Of a DNA stretch of 64,000 nt, positions 11,450 to 20,535 are shown piece after piece; within the stretch, counting starts at the first letter, position 1, and each line of letters begins with the position of its first letter. The notes below the pieces were generated by a model. The model was given only the letters and a program-made list of their open reading frames with translations, was not told the origin of the DNA and made no database searches. The translations under genes and the position numbers were made by a program. Source of the stretch: Diospyros lotus (taxonomy: Eukaryota > Streptophyta > Magnoliopsida > Ericales > Ebenaceae); NCBI RefSeq assembly GCF_014633365.1, contig NC_068338.1, positions 52,773,716-52,837,715 of the forward strand, in the 5' to 3' direction.

Positions 11450-13770
11450 GCTCGGTGCATCAAGAACAATCTTCACATGCACCCACAAACCAGCACTCAC
11501 AGTGATTTCAAGAACAATCTTCACATGCACACAAAATCCCGAAATCCCCAGTCTTGCTCATTTAACTAACATGATCAATAGTCTTAAACTAAACGAATCA
11601 TAGTATAATGCAGCGGATATAATAACATCAAAATGTCGTGGCCTTCCACGAGATTCTTACATATTATTTCCACAACAAAATACGTTGTACAAAGCTACCA
11701 AATGATAACAACATTATCATACAGTCGTTCATACGTATATCAAAGTAAATGCTATTGCCTCAAAATACTACAATAGCTATCATATTAAATATCGTTGGCC
11801 CTCAACTCGCCACATCCTCGCCTTCATAGCAATCCCTGGCTAGAACGTTGAATGTTCCATGGGTATAACCCAAGTTAGATGATAAAACATCTGAATGATG
11901 GCATGAAATATTTTACTGAATGTATGAAAGACATACAAGCATGGCATATACAGATAACGATAACATACAACACGTTTAACTTAATGAATCTCCCTGACAT
12001 ACTCAACCTCCCATGAAAAATCTATTTCACACACCTTTGGGGTTGATCTTACCGCGACATACTTAATCCCTGAGTGCCCTACCATGTCACCCGATCATTG
12101 GGATTAACCTTGCCCCCATTCTCAAGAAGACCCCATCCCATCCTCATTGGACATAATAACAACACGAAATTCAATACCCTAATGATATGTAAAATCACAC
12201 GCTATGCACCGACTCTTTTTCAAGTAAAAACAGTTGATGTAATTTACCACATGTTCAATATGCATAAGATGCCACAAGTACTTAAGTAAAATGCCAACAC
12301 GATATAACCCAAATTTCGGAGGGTATAACCGCTTACTGGAACTGGTTCAAACACATGCAGCCTAAGTTCAAGAGGGTAAAACCGCTAACCTGAACCCACT
12401 ACACACACCAAACCATTTTCAAGACCATGGATAAGACTGGAATCGAACCGCTTACCTTATTCAAAAACTCTATTTCTGCCTCGTAATGCATGCTAAGCTT
12501 TGAAATGTGTGCCTGAATAATTTTCTGGCTTTGACATGCTTCTTTACCTTCAAATTAATCGTCAGAACTTTCTGGGATTTTTTGGAAGATTTTTCTTATT
12601 TTTTCTCTATTTCTTCTATTTTCTTTTTTCCTTTTTTTTTTTTTCCATTTTCTGTTTTTCTTTCCTTTTCCCTCCATCTTCTACCTTTCTTCTCTGCTTC
12701 CCGTGCTCTCTTCCTCCAGTGCACGACCTACGATCTGTGCCTCCCAGCCACCGCCGCCTCGGCCCTCCACCGACCGCTGCCGCCTGCTAGGGTGGCCACC
12801 GATCGCTCCCTTGACCGCCACACCATCGTCCCTGGACTGCTGGATCTTCGTTGCGCACTACCTCTGCTCCGCTATCGCTGCAACATTGATGATATGGCTA
12901 CCCAACTGCTACAACAGCCGCTTCAGTCGCCGGCCACCATCGTGCACGCCACCGCGACCTCATTGCCAACCGTTGCTGCTCTGCCCAGCCATCATTGTTG
13001 TTGCTGCTCTGCTCGAGCATGCTGCCATGGCGCTTGGAGCTTGTTGCAACTCTCAGCTTCTTCATTTCCATTCCATTTCCATTTTCCCTTCATTTTGCTA
13101 CCATTCTCCCTCTATTTATAGGCTACCCGTCGACTTAAGCGCCTTGGACACCACTCTTGCATCCAAACTTGGCCACCACTCCAATAAATTTTGGCCATGA
13201 AGCTTCTCGGAAACTGCCACAGCACACACGTACATATGCGTATATATATAACTATATATTATACTATAATCTAAAGAAAATTGCACATTAAACGCAAATT
13301 TCTATCTTAATTTCACTTTGGTAATTATTTTATTACAATTATGCCCTCAAACATCCAATTAATTTGCATTTTAATATCGAAAACACAAAATTAATAATGC
13401 AATATTACTCGATAAATATGATTTTGCCCCAGTGTCCTCACCAAGCTATCATTTCATTCTGAAACCACTGAAGGGTTATTCTTTATGAAAAATCGGAGCC
13501 CCCTCAGGGTTCCGTTGATTTTCCGGAGGTTTCCTACGATAATTCGATAATTTAGGTCGAATCGATATTGTACCAAAAACTGTTCCCGATTCAATTTATT
13601 TTGATACCTAAAATCATTCCTCGAATCACTCATCAGTACTGTTTCATTTTCCTTAGCTATCTAAGGTCTGGGGTACTTCCTTCGGATGATTCAGTCACTT
13701 AAAGTTGCGATAGTGTACTCTATAGGCTTATTTTTTCAAAAATACCATTTATACCCTTCGTATAATACAA
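11450..13770 (-). mobile_element. Probable LTR of a retrotransposon (solo or truncated), minus orientation
   Basis: About 2.3 kb of non-coding but structured sequence. On the minus strand there is a promoter-like CTATAAATAGAGGGAG (near 13110-13125), followed by a moderately GC-rich transcribed-leader-like tract. A 24-bp motif containing GTGCATGTGAAGATTG occurs twice near the lower end (11459-11531). This resembles the U3-R-U5 arrangement of large plant LTRs. I could not find TG/CA ends with a target duplication, so the class is an inference. Confidence 0.35.
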
Positions 13771-13777
13771 TTTTAAC

Positions 13778-14460
13778 TAAGGGTGTCAACAGTTCGGATT
13801 GGTCCAATTCTATAAGAATCTAGCAACCGAACTATTTTTAACGGTTACGAAAAAATAAGAATTGTAACCAAACCATTACATATATAAAACCAAACCATAA
13901 CCAATTCGTCGCATCGGACCGATTTCGGTTCTATCCAATTAACATTTAACTTCTAAACATTTTTACAAAATATGAAACTACAAACAAATTTGCTAATTAA
14001 AATAAACCCATAACTTCATTAATGTTTCAAATATTGAAGTAAAAGTAGAACAAAATAATTCATAGACTATCTCATCAAATGAGATTACATCGACTATTTA
14101 GTATAGAAATAGCGCATAAAAGTCTAGAAATAAAAAAGTTTATGAATAACAATAACCAACAACAAAAAAGAAATAAATAAAAATTAACAGATTAAAATTG
14201 CAAGTAATAATATATTTATGCGTATGTATATATATATATCCAAAAAATTATAATATATATACAAGTATAATATCGGTTCAGGTTCGGTTCAAACCACGGT
14301 TTGAAAAAAGAAATCAGTAACCAAACCAAATATATCGGTTCTTAATTTTTTAGAACCAGAACCTGATCGTTAAACTATAGAACCAATCCAAAAGGCACGA
14401 ATCGGTTCGGTTCGATTTGGTCCGGTTCATCGATTTTCGGATCTTTTTTGACACCCCTAT
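13778..14460. mobile_element. Non-autonomous hAT-like element with GGGTGTCAA terminal inverted repeats
   Basis: Left end TAAGGGTGTCAA and right end TTGACACCCCTAT are inverted repeats; subterminal GGTTCGG/CCGAACC motifs occur in both halves. It is flanked by the direct repeat TTTTAAC at 13771-13777 and 14461-14467, or 8 bp with one mismatch. The 683-bp body has no ORF. Confidence 0.65.
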
Positions 14461-15707
14461 TTTTAACCTCAAGAATTTTTATGGGTACTACAACAGGTTA
14501 TAGTTACTTTAATAATTGTAATTATAATCATAATTAATAATTTATTTATTTATTTTAATCATAACATAATCTATACATATTTTATATTTTTTTAGTTGTG
14601 TCTGTTGATGTAACATCTTTTTGTATATTAGTTTTGATGATAAAAAACATCTATTAGCTTAATCCCTAAATCATGAGTCAAGATTGTGGTTTTCAACATA
14701 TATCAATTTCAATATCAAGTATTACTTTGCGAAAATGAAAACCAAATAAATTTCAAGTATCGAGGTTTGCAAAACCTTATTTTTTCTAAGTCTAGAAACT
14801 AACCTTATAAGGAGACCTATAAGAAAATATTTTCTTTTTAGAAAACTATCTCTCGGTATTTTGATAGCTAATATTCATTGGTGTTAAAATGATTTTTAAC
14901 GAATTTTTCAAGAAATAGAAAATATATATTTTGGAAGTAGCAAAATCGCAAAATCATGAGTTTGTACTAAAACCCAAATTCTACTTTCTTATTGTTATGG
15001 ATTTTGATTTTCTAGATATTTTTATTGAATCCAAATAAGGGGTACTTTTATTATTTACATTTATGTATTAAAGTAAATGGAACGTAAAATATAAATAAAA
15101 GAAAATGTGGACATTTACCTACATTAAATGTTTTGGACTATGTTTTGAAACCTACATTCTATGTTTCGAAACCTTTGACATTTCTGTCAGCAGAGATTTA
15201 AAATCCAAGATGCTTTTGTTTTGCATATTAAAAGCTTCTCAAAGTATTTTTAAATGTTTTCTCCATGCTCTAAGAATTTAAATTCAAATTTGAAGTGGAG
15301 AACATTTTTAAATCATAGTGGGCATAAGACCTTGTCTCGCACTTAATGTTGTCTCTAAGTGTAAGTCCAACTGGAAAGGCTGTATGTTTTTAAACATGAG
15401 GAATATGTTTCGAAACCTAAAGTGTAAAATTGTGATGTTTCGAAACCTGTATGCTATGTTTCGAAATCTACTTTTCTGTCTTGTCTCTAACGGCTATAAA
15501 ACAGTTAGATTTCTATCTCTTGATATAAATAGTAAGTGTTTGAAGACAATAATATGCAAGTATAAGAGAACACACACTAGAGACACATACACAAACACAA
15601 GTGGTGATCAAAACCTTTATTCAAGTTCTCAAAGAAGATCTTCTACAAATCCTACTCTTACACAATGCAAGTGTGAAAGGAGAAGTAAGTGCAAACAAGG
15701 AGTCTCA

Positions 15708-17574
15708 TGACTGCACTCCCACCCTACAATTAAAACACAAAACAAAACACAATAAAAATTTTATATTTTTTTTCTTTGTTTAGGTGAGAGGTTTATACTC
15801 GTCAGTATACAAGTGCAGTTGTAGTCCAAATTTAAATTTATATTTTCTGAATGAGTCCAGGTCGTCCACTGAGAGATTTATTTATGGCAAAATAAAAAGA
15901 ATGTCACACAAGCACACACGCATTTGGATAAATTGGCAACAAGGTTTTTTATGGTTTTTTAAACAACAGATTCTAGGAAATAAATTAAGGCAGTAATTGA
16001 AATAAATACTTTAAGTGAGAATATAAAATTGGATAGTACTTGAGTTAAGACAATTTCAGTGCCAACCCGTTGATTCCCAAATTTTAGCATAAAAGATTAG
16101 CAACATTAATTTAATTTCAGATATGAGGGTTTGTTATTAAATGCAATTAGAGATGATGATAGTTGTAGGTTAAGCAATCCCCATACATGATATGCAGGAT
16201 TCTAATTTAAGCAACCACCATAAATTCAATTGCAATTAATACACAAAACAACTAAATTAATCATCCGGGTTTGGGTATGATAGCGTTTCCAGTTCTAGTA
16301 ACTCTCATACATGACATGAAAGCTCTAAGTTAGGCTTACGCTCCAATCCAAACCTAGTGATTTCTCAATAATTAAGATACACTCATACTGAAATTTAAAT
16401 TAATGTTATTTATTTAAAGCGCAGCTTTCTTTGGGAATCATTGGCGTTGGACATTGTCCTTGCCTTAACCCAAGATTAGATTTAGCTACTCATTTCCATT
16501 TAAAAGTTAATTGACATGAATTTAAACGACGTAATTTAAATAACAGAATTTAAATGACAAGAAATTTTAAAGGCATAAACTAACCGGCCATTTAGGCGGT
16601 GGATAATTAAATAACAAGAATTAAAATTGCAGAAATTTAAAGGCATAAACTAACCGTCCATTTAGGCGGTGAATAATTAAATGACAAGAATTAAAATTGC
16701 AGAAATTTAAAGGCACAAATTAACCGGCCATTTAGGCGGTGAATAATAAAGTAATAATAAATGACATAAGAATTTAAAAGAAGAAAGGAAGGAAGTAAGA
16801 TCACAAGAGAGAATACTAAAGAAAAGGGGAAAGAACAAGAACAATTCTCAAAGAGAGAATTATAAGGAAACAACTAAACTTTGATTCAAGAATAATAATC
16901 ACACTTACAAATGCAATCAAGTGATCTATTTATAGACCACAAGATGCAATACAAACCACACAATTTCAATTATTCAACTAGACATAATTATATCTAATGG
17001 GCACTCACACACTTAAAGTTAAATGGATTTTAGCTATAATACACACCTAATATTAAATGGATTTTAGCTAAAATACATACCTAATAAAGCATTCATAAAG
17101 TTAAATGGATTTTAGCTATAATATCCACCTAATAGTTAAATGGATTTTAGCTAAAAAACACACCTAATAAAGCTCTCACATAAAAAATAAAAATAGATTT
17201 CTATAAATTGGTTTTTAATCTTCATTAGGATTAAAAATAATCCTTGGGCCTTTTCCAAATAATATCTTCCATGGGTTGCTCAAATTGAGCCTTAATTTTT
17301 CATGGGCTTGATTTCTTCATGGACTTGAATTCTTCATGGGCTTGATTTTTCCATGGGTTTGATTTCTTCATGGACTTGAATTCTTCATGGACTTTAAGTC
17401 TTCATGGGCTTGAATTCTTCATGCCTAAAAAAAAAATAAAAATAATTTAATGTTATTAATAAATTATATATTATATATATGTATTACACATGGCACATAT
17501 ATATATTATATTATATTATATATATATTACATGCATGCATATAATGATGTATATGTATTATATATAATTTTATA

Positions 17575-17610
<36 letters not shown>

Positions 17611-17759
17611 ATTTTACTTTAAAATTTCATTTCATTCATTTTTCAATTTAAACTTGCATATAACCATAAAATATATATTAATATCTAATTTAAACTATTT
17701 TTAAGATCAAAAGAAGGGTATAATTATAACAAAATTTTTATAAAATTAACCACTAATCA
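15708..17759 (-). repeat. 3' LTR of the Athila-type element (2,052 bp)
   Basis: TG...CA ends. Internal substructure: a 70-bp unit repeated three times (starts 16571, 16641, 16711; contains CCATTTAGGCGGTG), a minus-strand TATA box CTATAAATAG near 16925-16934, an AAATGGATTTTAGCTA unit repeated four times (about 17020-17160), and CATGGGCTTGA/CATGGACTTGA units (about 17275-17425). An ATT microsatellite near 17577-17608 is about 15 bp longer than in the other LTR. Confidence 0.93.
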
Positions 17760-17771
17760 TACCCCCAACTT
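17760..17771 (-). promoter_or_regulatory. Polypurine tract next to the 3' LTR
   Basis: Minus-strand AAGTTGGGGGTA abuts the LTR start, the expected primer position for plus-strand synthesis. Confidence 0.75.
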
Positions 17772-18050
17772 AAACATTGCTAGTCCCTTAGCAATCAGAT
17801 TATACACCTGCCAAACTTTATTCACAATAACTGTATAAAAATATAAACCAGATGATTCATGACTAGACCTTACACCCCCCAACTTGAATTGCAGTAATAA
17901 ATCAGGGTTGTTAGGAATACCTGTAACTCCACAAGTCCATAGATTTGCTGTGAACTGCTAAAACTTAAACAACAAATGAGCACACCATATATATATATTT
18001 ATATTTTCACACCAAAATAAAAATTTCATGCAAGTCATAAGATAAGCAAA

Positions 18051-18249
18051 ATGCGTCTCAAGAGTACAAAAAGTACTCCTTACTCAGCCATCTTATCAAA
18101 GACTTTGCTAACAACATTCCACAGTTTTGTTTTGTTTTTTTTTTTTTGTTTTTTTTTTTAAAGAACACAACCAAGAAAAATTATGCAAGTTGTACAATAA
18201 CTAGATGCGTCTCAAGAGTACAAAAAGTACTCCTTACTCAGCCATCTTA
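18051..18249 (-). repeat. Duplicated hairpin element downstream of the LOG-like ORF
   Basis: Copies at 18051-18095 and 18204-18249 share an identical ~44-nt core. In the element's sense strand it reads CTGAGTAAGGAGTAC, TTTTT, then GTACTCTTGAGACGCAT, so AGGAGTAC can pair with GTACTCTT as an 8-bp stem with a 5-nt loop. The flanks (TATGCAAGT, CCATCTTA) are also related, so a ~154-bp segment was duplicated. Confidence 0.8.
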
Positions 18250-18263
18250 ATAAAGAGCATTTC

Positions 18264-18923
18264 TCACAGTGATAAATCTAAATTAATCGGACCCCTTTGG
18301 CGCTTGTTACTAATTGCCTTAGACCAGTCTATCCGAGGCTCATGAGGATCGTACTGTGGAACATAAGCATGTAATTTCTCTAGCAGCTTATCAATGGTGG
18401 ATGCAGAAATGAGAATCTTTCTTGCTGAACGAGAAATGAACTGTTGGTCCACAGCCTGATCAAGAAAAGAGAGTAACCCATCGAAAAAATGGTTAACATT
18501 TAAAAGTCCAATAGGTTTGGTATGGAGATTACTCTTGGCCCAGGAGATTATACAAAAGATTTCTTCAAGTGTTCCAAAACCTCCTGGTAAAGCAATGAAG
18601 GCATCTGACTGATAAATCTTACAAGCCATGCGCTCAGACATAGAAGTCGTTTCTATAAGTTGACTGCGTGTAATCCCGGAAATATGTGGTTCAGCTAAAG
18701 GGATTGGCATTATACCTACCACAAATGAATTTCCAAGATGTACAGCTTGTGAAACATAACCATTCAATCCACGACTTCCCCCTCCATATACCAAATTAAT
18801 TTTTTTCTCTCCTAATTTTTTACCAAGTTCGCTCGCTGCAAGTGCGTAACAAATATCGCTCCCAAGTTGAGAGCCACAAAGTACACATATGGTATTGATT
18901 CGACGAACTAACTGGCCTTCCAT
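18264..18923 (-). CDS. LONELY GUY (LOG)-like cytokinin riboside 5'-monophosphate phosphoribohydrolase inside a retrotransposon
   Basis: An intact, intronless 219-aa ORF in the element's sense orientation. LOG enzymes release active cytokinin bases from their riboside monophosphates in the cytosol and nucleus. Visible family hallmarks: ICVLCGS at 12-18 (Rossmann start), LVYGGGSRGLNG at 44-55, the conserved Arg of the substrate site in MSERMACK (R98), PGGFGTLEE at 113-121 with the catalytic Glu, and WAKSNLHTKPIGLLNV after it. Length matches plant LOGs (about 210-230 aa). Differences from typical host LOGs are GGGSRGLNG instead of GGGSxGLMG and a diverged segment at 70-97. Host LOG genes have several introns, so capture through RNA is likely. 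A splice acceptor TTTTCAG lies 20 nt before the ATG. Activity is untested; a paralogous role is possible. Confidence 0.85.
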   Translation of the reverse strand: MEGQLVRRINTICVLCGSQLGSDICYALAASELGKKLGEKKINLVYGGGSRGLNGYVSQAVHLGNSFVVGIMPIPLAEPHISGITRSQLIETTSMSERMACKIYQSDAFIALPGGFGTLEEIFCIISWAKSNLHTKPIGLLNVNHFFDGLLSFLDQAVDQQFISRSARKILISASTIDKLLEKLHAYVPQYDPHEPRIDWSKAISNKRQRGPINLDLSL

Positions 18924-18943
18924 GTTTGTTCTTTTTGTATGTC

Positions 18944-18950
18944 CTGAAAA
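18944..18950 (-). promoter_or_regulatory. Candidate 3' splice site before the LOG-like ORF
   Basis: Minus-strand CTTCTTTTCAG followed 20 nt later by the ATG at 18923. It would allow expression from a spliced subgenomic transcript. A donor-like GAT|GTGAGC lies near 19050, giving a ~105-nt intron. Inferred from sequence only. Confidence 0.45.
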
Positions 18951-19090
18951 GAAGTTTGGCGATCAAAAGTAGCTATACAACAATTCAACAAGAAATAAAT
19001 ACAAACAAAAATCATGCGTATGTATAAGTAGTTGTGATTGTGGCTCACATCTTCCTCTGGTTTTACGTCCAGAAACGGCTTAAACACTTT

Positions 19091-19636
19091 CTATGAAGTG
19101 GGGATAAGCTTCCCATCCAATTTTCTTATAGATTGGCAAACAGGGTCGTTTTTAGTCAGATTCCCAAGACTATAGCGTTGGTGGTCACTTCTGAACTGGG
19201 TCCATAAAGCAAGAAGTTCTCTTTGCACTATTCCACACGGATGCGTCTCAAGAGTCAATCGGATATCATCCAGAGACTCCTTACTCAGTCCATCCTTTAT
19301 GAAACTAATTTTATCTTCTCGATTTATGGACGTAAACCCCACAGATTTGCATCGTGTGTTACAGGTCCATCGAGCACATTTGTAACAACCATTCACTCTT
19401 TTCGCTCTTCTTTTCTTCGCAAAACTACTCTTCCCTAAGCCTGAAAAATACTTAAAACTAGGTGAAGTTTCACCAGCTAATCGAACTTTTGCTTCGATCA
19501 GCCAACGAATATCTTCAGGGATGTTATTAAGCATCAACAACCTAAGTCTTTCACACCTAGCAACATAAATTTTTTTCAAATCATTCTGCGGGAGAGATGG
19601 ATAGTACTTGTGAATTTTTGAGAGATAAAGATCCAT
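19091..19636 (-). CDS. Basic Cys-rich protein resembling nucleic-acid-binding proteins of carla-like plant viruses
   Basis: An intact 181-aa ORF between pol and the LOG-like ORF, same strand. A helical N-terminal half contains IPEDIRWLIEAKV (39-51). It is followed by SGLGKSS (65-71), a basic run AKKRRAKR (73-80) and a Cys cluster C84-x2-C87-x4-C92-x3-C96, then a C-terminal region ending LDGKLIPTS. The order amphipathic helix, Gly/Ser, Arg/Lys-rich patch with an Ala-Lys-Lys-Arg-Arg-Ala signature, Cys cluster is the layout known from carlavirus-type Cys-rich proteins, which bind nucleic acid and can act as silencing suppressors. Those are usually smaller (about 95-130 aa), so the C-terminal part would be an extension. 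The assignment rests on motif order by eye, not on a search. The start is the first ATG after a strong acceptor site. Confidence 0.5.
   Translation of the reverse strand: MDLYLSKIHKYYPSLPQNDLKKIYVARCERLRLLMLNNIPEDIRWLIEAKVRLAGETSPSFKYFSGLGKSSFAKKRRAKRVNGCYKCARWTCNTRCKSVGFTSINREDKISFIKDGLSKESLDDIRLTLETHPCGIVQRELLALWTQFRSDHQRYSLGNLTKNDPVCQSIRKLDGKLIPTS
19241..19293 (-). repeat. Third copy of the hairpin flanks, inside the Cys-rich ORF
   Basis: Sense strand CTGAGTAAGGAGT and ACTCTTGAGACGCAT match the 18.05 and 18.2 kb copies but are separated by a longer loop. In frame it encodes GLSKESLDDIRLTLETHP. Either the two downstream copies are shortened duplicates of this coding segment, or the structure was selected. 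Confidence 0.75.
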
Positions 19637-19656
19637 TTTTTTTTTTTTTAACTATA

Positions 19657-19670
19657 CTAAGAAAAAAAAG
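19657..19670 (-). promoter_or_regulatory. Candidate 3' splice site before the Cys-rich ORF
   Basis: Minus-strand CTTTTTTTTCTTAG ends at 19657, 20 nt before the ATG at 19636, the same spacing as at the LOG-like ORF. A GATCAG|GTATTC donor is only ~52 nt upstream, too short for a plant intron, so a more distant donor would be needed. Confidence 0.4.
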
Positions 19671-20535
19671 TAAAGAACTATAAACTTTACAAAAGGGATG
19701 AGAATACCTGATCGGAGAATAACACAAAGGAGAGAAGACTGAGCTCAAGAAGGGTGGCTTGCCTTATACAGATATGGAGTCTCTTATAGAGCAATGACCA
19801 TCACTATTTTACACTCGGCTCGAGGCATGCCATAATTACAGGGTTATGCTTGGCGTCTCTTTTTCAACGCTTGGTGCCTCATTTTTCAACATTTGGCAGT
19901 GTGCCTTATCCTTTATAGGGCAGTGTGATTGCACTGTCCAAGAAAAGATAGCTACCACCAGCGTCAATTCTGTCTCTCTCAATTCAAATTTTTTTTTATT
20001 ATTTTATTATTATTTTTTAATTTTTTTATTCTTATTCTTATTATTATTATTATTTTTTTTTTGATTTTTTTTTTTAATAAATGTTCTGTTTTAGGGGCCC
20101 AATAAAATCATACATACCACACAAGACAATATTATCGAGTCTAACAAAATTATTTGCACAATAGATCAGTTTCAAACACCAATAAAATCAAGTACACCTT
20201 AAATTGCGCATTGTCCTCAATCGACAATAAAAGGATAGAAGATAGGCATACCTGGTGGTCTTTAATGCATGAACTCGTATGCAAAAAATTTTTATTTACA
20301 CTGCACACAGAGAAATACTATTTGAATCAAAGTTAATTAAGTAATGCAGAAAATGAACAACTTATATATATAATTCTTTATTATTTTATTTTATTTTTAT
20401 TTTATTTTATTTTATTCTTTTTTTTTATTTAATTTTATTATTATTATTTTTTTTTTCAGATCTATAAACATCCATTTAACCTAAATGGAAAGGTGGTTTT
20501 TTAACGTCAGATTCCCAGACGATAGGAAACTTTCC
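19671..20535. other. Non-coding spacer between pol and the accessory ORFs
   Basis: Contains long T/A-rich microsatellites (about 19985-20075 and 20380-20460) and no supported ORF. In Athila relatives this interval precedes the env-like ORF. Confidence 0.5.

Noticed and set aside
12507..13200. Overlapping plus-strand ORFs rich in Ser, Pro, Leu, Ala
   Set aside because: Several frames are open at once over a pyrimidine- and GC-biased stretch that looks like the antisense of an LTR leader; composition artefact.
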